Shown here one piece after another: positions 7,322 to 14,602 of a stretch of 37,625 bases of DNA. The stretch is from Rhodospirillales bacterium (GTDB taxonomy: Bacteria; Pseudomonadota; Alphaproteobacteria; UBA828). The position numbers and the translations under genes were made by a program. The stretch lies in the NCBI GenBank assembly GCA_028818565.1, contig JAPPNV010000360.1, positions 1 through 37,625 on the forward strand, read 5' to 3'. The first letter of the stretch is position 1. Each line of letters starts with the position of its first letter. The notes beneath the pieces were generated by a model. It was not told the DNA's origin. It did not search any database and was given only the letters and a program-made list of their open reading frames with translations.

Positions 7322-9055
7322 CTAGAACAACCCTGGCGAGGTCTGCGGATCGTGGCGCAGGGTCACTGCGGCGCGGCCCAGCAGGGGATCGAATCCGAGG
7401 CGCGCGGTCACGCGCTCCTGGTCGACCGCCATACCGGCGATGTCGAGGGTGACCTCCCATTCCACGGGCGGATCGTCGATATCGAGCACCTGCATCACGC
7501 GCACGGTGGCGCCGACGCCGCCCCCCGTGGCCTCGACCCATTGCGTGAGCACACGCCCCACGTTGTCGATGGCGAGCTCGGCCTGCGGTGCCTGGCCTTC
7601 CACATCGTCGGCGAGGCGCGCGTCGAAGCGGAGCGCCACGTAACGATTGCCTTCGATGATGCGCTCGATCGTGTCATTGACGACGCGCACCGGGTCGGCG
7701 ATGGCAGGATGGGCGATTTCAAGCGCGGTGAGCAGCCGGCGCTCGGGCGCGCTTTCCCTGAGCGTGCGGGCGAACCGTTCCGAGGCCGGCAGAACGCGCT
7801 GGATGCGGGCCTGCACCACCGGCACGTCGCTCCAGACAACGCCGCGCAACCGCATGCGCGAAATCCGCCGCAGCCGCGCGCGGGCCTGGGCTCCGCCGGC
7901 GTTGGCCCGGCCCCGCACGGCATGGACCGGTACGCGCACCAGGCGGTCGTGGATTTGGGCCGCGCCGGCGTCGGCCCGACCACCGATCGAGCGGACGTTG
8001 GACGTGACGTGCGCGAGCGTGGCGGCGACCTCGGCGGCGCCGGCCGGGGCCGCGCCACGCAGCGCGACCACCGACCGGGCCGGGCGCGCAAACGCGAAGA
8101 TGAAGCGGTCGCCCTCGGCGATTCCGTCGAGGAGTGCATCGAAGTCGGTGCCGATCGGGCCGAACTGAATGAAGTTGCCGCCCTCCTGCCCGTGCGTCGT
8201 CACGGGAAGCGAAGCGACGCCATCGAGAGTCTGGACGTAAAGCGTGAGGTCGGCGCCTGCCCCGCCGGGGCTGAAATAGTCGCGCAGCTCCAGCGGATCG
8301 TTGTCGTTGATGAGCAGCATTGTGCCGTTGCGCCGCCTCATCCGGGTGATCGCCACCTGGCCGTCGCCGAGACCGACCTCGCCATCGAGCAACGTGCCCA
8401 CGCTGCCGCGCGGGGGCATCGCAAAGATTGTGCCGCCGCCACCGGCGCCGGCGCGGATCAGCGCGAGCACGTCGAACTCCAGGCCCTCGGCGTCGAAGTC
8501 CGAAAGCGCGAGCGCCGGCTGCACCTCCAGGTGCGCGGCGGTGCTCGCCGGGCCTGCGGCCGCGGCTCCGCTCACCCCGCGCACCCTCCCCGTGCCCACC
8601 CTGGCGCGCGTCTCCGCCGCACCTGCCTCGGCTGCGCCGCGAAGCTCATGCTCGCTGATTCCGTCGTCGAGGGTGAGCGTGAAGTCGCCCCGCGTGGCGC
8701 CGAACCAGCGCCCCATCGCGCGGCCGTTGTCCGGCGTCCAGAAGTAGGGCTCGTCGGGGTCGGCGAAGGTGTTGTCTTCGTGGGCCGGGCCTTTCAGCGT
8801 GATCGTGCCGGCGGCGTCGGAGGTGAAGGTGAAGGCGCGCGGCGAGAGCTCGAAAGCGTCGGTGAACGCTGGCCCGGCATCTTCGGGGTCGGCGCTGTCG
8901 CTGGTCGCGAGCCGGACCTGGAGGCTGTCGCCGTTCCGGCGGATGTGGCGCAGATAGGCCGTGCCCCCGCCCTCGACGAGGGCGGGGTCGATCAGCACGG
9001 CGCCCCGCCAGCCTTCGCCGGCGAGGCCGGAAAGGGCGAGGACCTGCCTGGTCAT
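7322..9055 (-). CDS. Phage tail protein with C-terminal DUF1833 and internal repeats
   Basis: A 577-residue virion protein. The last 150 residues match the DUF1833 tail-protein pattern (LLTALEIAHPAIADPVRVV, NRYVALRFDARLADD, IDNVGRVLTQWVEA, VRVMQVLDIDDPP). The N-terminal 130 residues are beta-rich and contain a fibre-like sugar- or surface-binding-type pattern without a recognised family. Two blocks of short repeats, near residues 132-180 and 325-420, share the pattern RG.A.AGAA...ARL..V; about six units can be counted. In transposable siphophages a DUF1833 protein sits between the tape measure and the NlpC/P60 gene, as here. The repeats may be a flexible or elongated spike section; their function is unknown. 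Confidence 0.72.
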   Translation of the reverse strand: MTRQVLALSGLAGEGWRGAVLIDPALVEGGGTAYLRHIRRNGDSLQVRLATSDSADPEDAGPAFTDAFELSPRAFTFTSDAAGTITLKGPAHEDNTFADPDEPYFWTPDNGRAMGRWFGATRGDFTLTLDDGISEHELRGAAEAGAAETRARVGTGRVRGVSGAAAAGPASTAAHLEVQPALALSDFDAEGLEFDVLALIRAGAGGGGTIFAMPPRGSVGTLLDGEVGLGDGQVAITRMRRRNGTMLLINDNDPLELRDYFSPGGAGADLTLYVQTLDGVASLPVTTHGQEGGNFIQFGPIGTDFDALLDGIAEGDRFIFAFARPARSVVALRGAAPAGAAEVAATLAHVTSNVRSIGGRADAGAAQIHDRLVRVPVHAVRGRANAGGAQARARLRRISRMRLRGVVWSDVPVVQARIQRVLPASERFARTLRESAPERRLLTALEIAHPAIADPVRVVNDTIERIIEGNRYVALRFDARLADDVEGQAPQAELAIDNVGRVLTQWVEATGGGVGATVRVMQVLDIDDPPVEWEVTLDIAGMAVDQERVTARLGFDPLLGRAAVTLRHDPQTSPGLF

Positions 9056-9089
9056 CTGACGCGCGTCGGCGGCGGCGGCCGGCGCGGGC

Positions 9090-9482
9090 TCAGGCGCCGG
9101 ACGGGATGCTGACTACGACCGCGCCGGCCGGCACGCGCAGGATGTCGTCGGTGGTCGCCTGGCTGATCGTGGCGTCGTCGCCCGCGTCGTCCACCAGCTT
9201 GCCCCAGGCGCGCACGGCGCCGCCGTTGGCCGCCGACATGATGGCGAAGTGGGTGGCGTTCTCGACCAGGGCCGTCGGCGCGAAGTCGACCTGCGCGAGG
9301 TTCTTGATCTCGCCCGCCGGGTCGGCGTTCTCGCGGCCGAGGTTGATCTCGACCCGGCCGGCGGCCGCGATCAGGTTGTTGCCCGCCTCCGTCGGGTCAT
9401 CGCTGGCGAGCGCCAGGTGATCGCCGCCGGCGGTCGCGATGGCGAGCACCGCCCGGTTCTGTTCCGCCGCTGAAATAGGCAT
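9090..9482 (-). CDS. Virion-operon hypothetical protein (130 aa)
   Basis: A 130-residue acidic protein with no family I can name. It contains a soluble alpha/beta-looking sequence (AVLAIATAGGDHLALASDD, VEINLGRENADPAGEI) and a C-terminal hydrophobic strand RVPAGAVVVSIPSGA that resembles the closing strand of small tail proteins. The ATG is preceded by GAGGAGAGA with correct spacing, so translation is credible. It lies between two tail genes (gaps of 34 and 21 bases) on the same strand, and its base composition matches theirs. A structural or tail-completion role is inferred from position only. Confidence 0.6.
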   Translation of the reverse strand: MPISAAEQNRAVLAIATAGGDHLALASDDPTEAGNNLIAAAGRVEINLGRENADPAGEIKNLAQVDFAPTALVENATHFAIMSAANGGAVRAWGKLVDDAGDDATISQATTDDILRVPAGAVVVSIPSGA

Positions 9483-9503
9483 GATCTCTCTCCTCTCGGT
9501 TGC

Positions 9504-9872
9504 CTAAAGTCCGAAGCCCTCAAGGGTGAGGGCCGCCTCCCACGTGCGCCGGCCGTCGCCGCCGATCAGCGCCGTGTATTCGATTCCGCCGGCGCCGCCG
9601 CGCACGCGGGCCTGGTGCACGGCGCCCGATTCCGGCGCCGACCAGGCGAACCATCGGTGCGCGCAATCCGCCGCCCAGGCGCGGAAGCGCTCATAATCCG
9701 CATCGCTCGCGATGAGCGCGGTGATCGAAAGCGCGGTAAGCGCGCTCGTGAAGCGCCGCTCCTGGCGCACGAAGCCGTCGTCGAAGGGCGTGCGCGCCAC
9801 GTCGTTGTCGTCGGCCACGGCATAGCCGTCTGCCCCGACCGCCGCGTAGTCGGGCCAAACAAGGGCGCTCAT
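9504..9872 (-). CDS. Small phage tail protein (122 aa)
   Basis: A 122-residue protein, first gene after the tape measure. It has a central R-rich strand pair (VRQERRFTSALTAL), a helix with YERFRAWAADCAHRWFAW and a closing WEAALTLEGFGL, a pattern often seen in minor tail proteins that bind the tape measure or tail tip, but I cannot assign a named family with confidence. I chose the ATG at 9872 over an in-frame ATG at 9932, because the longer form would start inside palindromic element A2 and because GAGGGA lies nine bases before 9872. Its neighbours support a tail-tip or initiator-complex role. Confidence 0.65.
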   Translation of the reverse strand: MSALVWPDYAAVGADGYAVADDNDVARTPFDDGFVRQERRFTSALTALSITALIASDADYERFRAWAADCAHRWFAWSAPESGAVHQARVRGGAGGIEYTALIGGDGRRTWEAALTLEGFGL

Positions 9873-9878
9873 TGATTC

Positions 9879-9970
9879 ATTTCCCTCAGTCGCCGGGCGC
9901 TCGCTTGGCTCCGCGCTTCGCGCGCGGCGCATTCGCGCCGTCCGGGCCTGTGGCCCGGTCCCTTCGCCGG
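9879..9970. repeat. Palindromic element, family A, copy A2
   Basis: Occupies nearly all of the 100-base gap between the tape-measure stop (9973) and the next start (9872). It has the TTTCCCTCA end, CGCCGGGCGCTCG, CGCTTGGCT, an inner hairpin CGGCGC-ATTC-GCGCCG and the terminal hairpin CCGGGCC-TGT-GGCCCGG (9942-9958). It supplies the GAGGGA ribosome site for the next gene. Confidence 0.8.
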
Positions 9971-9972
9971 CT

Positions 9973-10794
9973 TCATGGGAGTCCGGCCCCGAGCTCGCGG
10001 GTCAGGGTCTGGCGGATTGGTCCGCCGCGCCTCAGATCATCGGTGACGACGGTCACGACCAGGGCGCGCGGATCGAGGCGGACCTCGCGGCTCACCTCGC
10101 GCTGCGGCGTGCCCCGGTTCTCGAAGGTGATCTCGACCCGTGGCGCCGCGACCTGCGCGCCGCGCGGGAGGGTCGCGCCAGAGGCGCGCGGCAAGATAAC
10201 CTCGCCGGCCTGCGCGATGATCGGCACCTCATCCGGCCGCAAGCCCGCGACGCCGCCCTGGTGATAGCGGGGCGCGAAGGCGAACAGGCCAGCCGGCACC
10301 CGGCGCGTGACGCCGCCAGGCTGGCCGACCACGCCGCCGGCATGGCGCACGCCGATGCCCAGGCCGCCGAGTGGAGTAAGGTCGGACGAGCCGCCGAAGA
10401 GACCCGGCAGGAGGCCGAACAAGACGTCCGCCAGTGGCTGTGTGATGTACCGCCGCGTCGCGAGCCGCGTGAGATCGGCTATCACGGAGTCAACAAAGCC
10501 GGAAAACGAGGTCTCGCCCGTAGTGATGAAGCGAGTGAGCGCGGACTCCATGGCGCCGAAGGCGCTCTCGGCCGCGCCCCTGGCCTGGTCGAGGGCACTC
10601 TCGCTTCCCTGGCCGAGGGTGCCGAGCGCCAACCTGAACGACTGCGTCGAGCCTGCAGCGCCAGCCAGCGCGGTGCCGGCCTCGTCACCCCGCCGCGCAG
10701 TATCCCCGAGGGACCGGTTGAGCGCGCCGATCCCCTGCAGCGCCTCTTGCATGTCCGCGCGGACGCGAAGCGCAAGGTCGAGATCACCGGGCAT
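9973..10794 (-). CDS. Short phage tail tape measure protein
   Basis: A 273-residue protein with the N-terminus of lambda-family tape measures (LDLALRVRADMQEALQGIGA) and their conserved C-terminal block: ALTRFITTGETSFSGFV, DLTRLATRRYITQPLADVLF, then a Gly-rich region ending FAFAPRYHQGGVAG and EVPIIAQAGEVILPR. Typical tape measures exceed 600 residues. Here the long helical middle is missing while both ends are intact and in frame. By the rule of about 0.15 nm of tail per residue, it would set a tail near 40 nm. The start ATG is preceded by GAGGAA in element A3. A degenerate relic is possible, but the reading frame and both conserved ends look intact. Confidence 0.78.
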   Translation of the reverse strand: MPGDLDLALRVRADMQEALQGIGALNRSLGDTARRGDEAGTALAGAAGSTQSFRLALGTLGQGSESALDQARGAAESAFGAMESALTRFITTGETSFSGFVDSVIADLTRLATRRYITQPLADVLFGLLPGLFGGSSDLTPLGGLGIGVRHAGGVVGQPGGVTRRVPAGLFAFAPRYHQGGVAGLRPDEVPIIAQAGEVILPRASGATLPRGAQVAAPRVEITFENRGTPQREVSREVRLDPRALVVTVVTDDLRRGGPIRQTLTRELGAGLP

Positions 10795-10800
10795 TACTTG

Positions 10801-10893
10801 TATTCCTCAATCGCCGGCGCTCGCTCCGCTCGCTTGGCTACGCGCTGCGCGCGCGGCGCTTGCGCGCCGTCCGGACCTGCGGTCCGGCGATCC
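10801..10893. repeat. Palindromic element, family A, copy A3 (with compensatory change)
   Basis: Lies in the gap between the chaperone long-form stop (10925) and the tape-measure start (10794). It shares CGCTCGCTCCGCTCGCTTGG and the inner CGGCGC-TTGC-GCGCCG hairpin with the other copies. Its terminal hairpin is CCGGACC-TGC-GGTCCGG (10871-10887): relative to A1 and A2, one stem pair has changed on both sides. The ATTCCTCA end gives the GAGGAAT ribosome site of the tape measure. Confidence 0.8.
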
Positions 10894-10924
10894 TGATGCA
10901 CTATCTTGTTCGATCGCCGAACAC

Positions 10925-11463
10925 TCATTCCGTCGCCGCGCGATAGAAGAGGACGATCTGACGCCATGTCAGGCGCTCGCTGACGTCGTGGTGCCCGCGC
11001 CCGTGGCCGGCGCGGACGAGGGTGTCGAGCACACGGTGGAGCGGCACGGGCTCTCCTCCCGCGCCGTCGCCCGCGCTGCCACCTGGGCCGCCACGCGGCG
11101 CAAAAAAAATCCTCCGTTCGCCGCCCACATCGCCTCCGAGAGTGCGCGACCATCCGCGTCGCTCAAGCGGGCGAGCCAGGCTGCGTCCCGGCCGCTGGCG
11201 CGGGCGACAAGCTCAAGCCAGGGAGCGGCGTGGGCGGCGAGCGCGTTTTCGACCGCGAGCGCGTCGGGCCCCTCATCCCCGGCTTGATCGGGCACCAGCC
11301 CTGCCAGCGCCGCGATCAGGGGGCGTGCGAGCGCCGTCGCCTCCAGTCCTTCCCGGAAGCGGAACTCCCGAACGGTGAACGTGACCGCCGCGCCCGTATC
11401 GGGATTCGTGACCGTCGCCTCCCGATCGGGGAACAGCACCGAGAGATCGTCGGTCCCACCCAT
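10925..11463 (-). CDS. Tail assembly chaperone, G/GT type, with probable -1 frameshift
   Basis: The ATG at 11463 overlaps the tube gene stop (TGATG). Frame 0 runs 164 residues to 10969. It has a convincing first part (LSVLFPDREATVTNPDTG, FTVREFRFREGLEATALA) but a low-complexity Ser/Thr/Ala end. At 11109-11102 the coding strand has eight T residues in GGATTTTTTTTGCG. A -1 slip on T-TTT-TTG joins frame 0 to a 58-residue tail ending SERLTWRQIVLFYRAATE, typical of chaperone long forms (179 residues in total). This copies the G/GT arrangement of lambda, in which the two products in a fixed ratio chaperone the tape measure. The tape measure is the next gene. A sequencing error in the homopolymer is the alternative. 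Confidence 0.7.
11101..11109 (-). other. Candidate -1 ribosomal slippery site (T8 run)
   Basis: Eight consecutive T residues followed by G on the coding strand, in a region that is otherwise almost free of such runs. In frame 0 the codons are TTT TTT TTG; slipping back by one gives TTT TTT, a canonical X-XXY-YYZ heptamer. It lies where siphophage chaperone genes usually shift. GC-rich sequence downstream could form the stimulatory structure, but I did not fold it. Confidence 0.65.
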
Positions 11464-12353
11464 CACGCGGCCTGCCCGTCGATATAAAGCGCGGGCTCAC
11501 CGCCGCCGGGTTCCAGCATCGAGACGGTGAGGCGGATTTGCTGCTCGGAGGAGCGCCCGTCGAGCAGGGTCAGCCCGCCGGCCGGCTGGATCGAACAGCG
11601 CGGCGCATAGACGTTCCGCCCCCGGCCCTCTGCCGAGTCCTCGATGTAGCGAAAGGCGCCGATCAGCTGGCCGAGCCCGCCCTGCACCTGGTCGCGCGCC
11701 GCGTCGTCCGGCGTGTAGTCGATCCCGACCTCGGTACCGTCCGCGACGCCGGCCTTCGCAATGTAGAGCGGATGATCCGCCGGCAGCCAGAAGATGCGCG
11801 CCCGCTCGAAATCGACGATGTACTGCCCCTTTTGTTCGGTCTCGCTCGCACCGTCGCCGAAGCGCCCGGCCGTGATCGCCTGTATCGCCGTCACCGGCGT
11901 CTGCGCCGCCGACGTGACGGTCACGGCGTTGATCGCGGCTGCCTTGCTGGCTGGCGTAGCCAGTCTGAGCACGCCGGCGGGCCGTGCCGTGCCGCCGAGC
12001 TGATTCCACCGGCCAGGGCGAAAGACGGCGGGCTCGCCCGAAACCGGAGCCGCGGCATCGAGGCGTTTCATCTTGCCCACCGTGAAGAGCGCGAGGTTCT
12101 CCAGGCTGATGTCGTGGAGCGTGAGCGTCACCGAGCGGGTGACACTGCGGGCGACGCGCGCGAGTTCCCGCGCAACCGGTCCTGAACCGGAGAAGACCGT
12201 GGTCTCCTCTGTGGTGATCTCCAGGGCAGCACCCACGGCGTCGCCGAGATAGCGCTCGCCCGTGGGCGCGCCGCCCTCGTGGAGGTCGAGATAGACCTCG
12301 CCGGCGCCGATCACGATGTTGTCGGTGCGTTTGTCGATGTTTCGCGCAGTCAT
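11463..12353 (-). CDS. Phage tail tube protein
   Basis: A 296-residue virion protein with the signs of a siphophage tube subunit: an N-terminal NIVIGAGEVYLDLH strand, GDAVGAALEITTEETTVFSGSGPVARELARVARSVTRSVTLTL-type beta segments (about residues 38-80), ISLENLALFTVGK, a central segment with IVDFERARIFWLPA and a C-terminal QQIRLTVSMLEPG strand. Position supports it: after the tail terminator gene and directly before the G/GT chaperone and tape measure, the standard siphophage order. The stop overlaps the chaperone ATG (TGATG), suggesting translational coupling. There is no sheath gene anywhere in the operon, so the tail is non-contractile. Confidence 0.82.
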   Translation of the reverse strand: MTARNIDKRTDNIVIGAGEVYLDLHEGGAPTGERYLGDAVGAALEITTEETTVFSGSGPVARELARVARSVTRSVTLTLHDISLENLALFTVGKMKRLDAAAPVSGEPAVFRPGRWNQLGGTARPAGVLRLATPASKAAAINAVTVTSAAQTPVTAIQAITAGRFGDGASETEQKGQYIVDFERARIFWLPADHPLYIAKAGVADGTEVGIDYTPDDAARDQVQGGLGQLIGAFRYIEDSAEGRGRNVYAPRCSIQPAGGLTLLDGRSSEQQIRLTVSMLEPGGGEPALYIDGQAA

Positions 12354-12365
12354 TCGCGTGTCTCC

Positions 12366-12842
12366 CTATTCGGCTTCCACCACGCCGGCGCGGGCGATGC
12401 GGCGAATTTCGTATTCGTCGAGCCATTGCAAACGACCGTCCTCCAGCGAAACCAGCTGCCCGCGACGAAAGGACAGGACCTCGCGCTGGCCGGGCGGCGC
12501 CCAGCCGGCGAGCGCCTGCCTGGCCTGCGCAAGAAGGGCGGAAAGGCGGCCGCGGCCGCGCGCGCCTCCGCGGTCGTTGGGTGCGGCGACCATCACCGAG
12601 ACGCCGATGCGGACGACGTGTTGCACTGGCGGGTTCTCGACCCGGCGCGTCGTGCTCTCCTCCGCTTCGTCGGAGATGGGCAGCACCAGCGCCGCCGGAG
12701 TCTTGGGCCAGGCCGAGAGCGCAGCCGTATCGAGGGCGCTCAGCACCGCGGCGAATACTGGCGTACCGTCCCCGGCCTCGAGGGCGGCGAGGCGCTCGGC
12801 CATCGCGTCGGCAAGATGCATTTCCAGCGCGGCGAGAGTCAT
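12366..12842 (-). CDS. Mu gp37-like tail terminator protein
   Basis: A 158-residue protein of the gp37/tail-terminator class: a helical N-terminus (ALEMHLADAMAERLAALE), a PAALVLPISDEAEES strand, VQHVVRIGVSVMVAAPN, a helix RLSALLAQARQALAGWAPP and a closing LQWLDEYEIRRIARAG. Proteins of this class cap the tail tube and join it to the head. The start ATG overlaps the stop of the gpG-like gene by four bases (ATGA), and it is 12 bases before the tube gene, the order seen in Mu-like heads joined to siphophage tails. The family call rests on pattern and position, not on a search. Confidence 0.72.
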   Translation of the reverse strand: MTLAALEMHLADAMAERLAALEAGDGTPVFAAVLSALDTAALSAWPKTPAALVLPISDEAEESTTRRVENPPVQHVVRIGVSVMVAAPNDRGGARGRGRLSALLAQARQALAGWAPPGQREVLSFRRGQLVSLEDGRLQWLDEYEIRRIARAGVVEAE

Positions 12843-13288
12843 GTCCCCGCCCTTTCGATTGCCCGTGCGACGATGCGGAGGATGTTGGTCCGGTCGCGCT
12901 CGTCGATGCCGAGATAGGGCCGGGCGGGAAGCGCCACCTTGCGGCCCCTGCCGGCGCGCCCACCGAACTGGTGAATGGCGGCGTAAAGGACGTTCGATCC
13001 GACCTCGACCGCGCGTCCGCCTTCGGTGACCGTGTGTGCGATGGAGCCACGCAGACGGCCCGAATCGGTGAGCGTTCGTCCCCCTTCGGCGATGGCGCGG
13101 GTGCTCTTCAGCCAGGACTTGCCGTCGGGCGCTCGCTCTCGCTCGAAGCGCCGCAGCGTTGAGGCGACGAGGTAGCGCCCGATCTGGTCCATAGCGGCGG
13201 AAGGGTTGGCCAGCGTCGCCGCCATGCGCTTGAGACCTGCGTCGAGCGCCGCGCCGTTGATTTCCACGCTGATTCGTTGGGCGACCAT
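12839..13288 (-). CDS. Phage virion morphogenesis protein (Mu gpG-like tail completion)
   Basis: A 149-residue protein that fits the Mu gpG / phage virion morphogenesis family: MVAQRISVEINGAALDAGLKRM, a helix AAMDQIGRYLVASTLRRFE, then APDGKSWLKSTRAIAEGG, LTDSGRLRGSIAHTV and VLYAAIHQFGGRAGRG with PARPYLGID. The GxLRxSI and YAAIHQFGG signatures are typical. Such proteins complete the tail-head interface. In Mu, gpG is near the portal/F genes; here it lies after gp36, an order seen in Mu-like head modules of siphophages. It overlaps the gp37-like gene by four bases (ATGA). A 37-base gap before it holds palindromic element B (13293). Confidence 0.85.
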   Translation of the reverse strand: MVAQRISVEINGAALDAGLKRMAATLANPSAAMDQIGRYLVASTLRRFERERAPDGKSWLKSTRAIAEGGRTLTDSGRLRGSIAHTVTEGGRAVEVGSNVLYAAIHQFGGRAGRGRKVALPARPYLGIDERDRTNILRIVARAIERAGT

Positions 13289-13292
13289 TATC

Positions 13293-13322
13293 GCGCCCTA
13301 CCGCTTCGCTGCTTGAGGGCGC
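13293..13322. repeat. Palindromic element, family B, intergenic copy
   Basis: A perfect 7-bp inverted repeat GCGCCCT / AGGGCGC encloses the core ACCGCTTCGCTGCTTG. It fills the only gap between the gp36-like and gpG-like genes, and is the clearest untranslated copy, useful as the reference sequence for the family. Confidence 0.8.
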
Positions 13323-13325
13323 ACA

Positions 13326-13727
13326 TCACAACCCCGCGAGGCTGTCGGGTGTGATGGAAGGTGCGGGACCACCATGCGCAGCCTTGTCGCGGCGAGGCAC
13401 CACATGGCCGGCCCCATCGAGGAGCGTCTCCTCACCGGACGCGAGGCGGGGGAGCGCCGCCTGCGCCCGCTCGGCCCTCGCGGTCACTTCCTCGGGCGAG
13501 ACGTCGTCGTAGAGCGCGCGCCGGGCCAGGTCGCAGGCAATTCCCACGAGCCGCGGCCAGAATGCCCCGGTCAACGGCAAGCGGTAGCCAGCGGCGAGCA
13601 AGGCGTCGATCTCGGCTGTCGCATCGGCGAGCGCGGATTCGATCCGCCCGGCCTCCATCCCGGCAAGGTCCAGCGCCTCCTCCGTGCCGAAGCGTGCCTC
13701 CATGTCCGCGCGGGTGGCGTAGGTCAT
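13326..13727 (-). CDS. Mu gp36-like (DUF1320) head-tail protein
   Basis: A 133-residue protein with the DUF1320/gp36 pattern: an N-terminal TYATRADMEARFGTEEALDLAG, a helix ESALADATAEIDALLAAGYRLPLTG, then LVGIACDLARRALYDD and EVTARAERAQAALPRLASGE. Proteins of this class are head-completion or connector proteins just downstream of the major capsid region in Mu-like heads. The start at 13727 (ATG) overlaps the stop of the previous gene (ATGA) and places the conserved YATRADM at the N-terminus; a longer open frame upstream is ignored as a shadow of that gene. Confidence 0.83.
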   Translation of the reverse strand: MTYATRADMEARFGTEEALDLAGMEAGRIESALADATAEIDALLAAGYRLPLTGAFWPRLVGIACDLARRALYDDVSPEEVTARAERAQAALPRLASGEETLLDGAGHVVPRRDKAAHGGPAPSITPDSLAGL

Positions 13728-14599
13728 GTCTCCGCCCGCCTTTCGGCGGGACCCCCGGCTTCCACCTTGGGCGCGCGCCAAAGCCGGTTCCGCTCGGCCC
13801 GCGTGATGTCGCCGAGGCCCGTAGCCCGGCGAAGCGCGCGCAGGTGAGGCGCGCCCCGGTGCCGGCCCCACTTGAGGCGCGGCCCGGCCCACGCGCGCAT
13901 GGCGGCGCGGATGGCCTGTGCCCTTGTGGCTTCGGTTTTCTCGTGCCCTGTCGCTTCGCGACTTGAGGGCGCGAGGCCGGCGTCGTCGGAAACGCGGTCG
14001 AGCTCGCGCTGATAGAACGCGATGCGCGCCTCAAGATCAGCCTTCGCGCGGGCGGCCTCGGCCGGCGTCTCGGTGACGCTGTGCTCGACCATCGCCCTCA
14101 GGCGGCGTTGCTCCTCCGCCCGCTCGCGCTCGATCGCCTGCGTCATGCGGGCGGCGTATTCGCGGGCGCTTGCCTGGCGGGCGGCAAGCGCGTCCCGCTC
14201 GGCGTCCGCGCTCATCCGCTCGCAGACCTCCCGCACCCCATCCGAAACCGGCGGCTGCGGATGGTCGATGGTCTTGCGGGGCGTGTAGGCCGGCACCGCC
14301 TGGCGGGCGCACGCGGCGTAGTCGAGCGCCGCGAGCAAGGTGACGCTCGGTGTGCCGATGACGCGCCGCTCGGCGCCCTGGAGCGCGCGCATCTCGGGCA
14401 CGATCCGCTCGTAGAGGGTGCGGCTCAAGGCGTCGCCACGCAGCCACCCGGTCCACGAATCCCTGATCTCGCAGTAGGCGTGGACCATGTTGAGCAGGCG
14501 CTCGGCATGCCAGCAGACCTTGCGCTCGGCGTCCGACTGGCGCGGGTCCGCCGGCGAATGGCCGCGGCCGCAGAGGTGATCGGGAGGGGATGCAGCCAT
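13724..14599 (-). CDS. Unknown virion-operon protein with an in-frame B element (291 aa)
   Basis: A 291-residue protein lying between the major capsid and gp36-like genes. I do not recognise a family. Visible features: a Cys/His-rich N-terminus (HLCGRGHSPAD ... KVCWHAERLLN), a central part with SRTLYERIVPEMRALQG, then from about residue 130 to 205 a long Glu/Arg/Ala-rich, probably coiled-coil stretch (ERERAEEQRRLRAMVEHS). A family B palindrome is translated in frame near residue 212. The tail is basic (RAWAGPRLKWGRHRG). The stop overlaps the gp36-like ATG by four bases and the start is three bases after the capsid stop, so it is a normal operon member. A connector or scaffold-like role is only a guess from position. 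Confidence 0.6.
   Translation of the reverse strand: MAASPPDHLCGRGHSPADPRQSDAERKVCWHAERLLNMVHAYCEIRDSWTGWLRGDALSRTLYERIVPEMRALQGAERRVIGTPSVTLLAALDYAACARQAVPAYTPRKTIDHPQPPVSDGVREVCERMSADAERDALAARQASAREYAARMTQAIERERAEEQRRLRAMVEHSVTETPAEAARAKADLEARIAFYQRELDRVSDDAGLAPSSREATGHEKTEATRAQAIRAAMRAWAGPRLKWGRHRGAPHLRALRRATGLGDITRAERNRLWRAPKVEAGGPAERRAET
13945..13970. repeat. Palindromic element, family B, inside the 291-aa gene
   Basis: Outer stem GCCCT / AGGGC, inner stem GTCGC-TTC-GCGAC, both perfect. It is translated in a different frame from the copies in the tail-tip gene (here APSSREATGH; there ALMQRSGSA), which is what a mobile DNA element tolerated by its host gene would show. Confidence 0.75.
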
Positions 14600-14602
14600 C
14601 AG

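Noticed and set aside
9873-9932. Longer N-terminus for the 122-aa tail protein
   Set aside because: The extra 20 codons lie inside element A2, have its basic composition and lack a ribosome site; the ATG at 9872 has GAGGGA at a good distance.
10503-10540. Another family B copy in the tape measure gene
   Set aside because: Only part of the core matches and the outer stem is missing; the residues (SALTRFITTGET) are a normal conserved tape-measure segment.
11101-11109. T8 run as a plain sequencing error
   Set aside because: Not excluded, but the position and both reading frames match the G/GT arrangement of siphophages closely, so a programmed shift is preferred.
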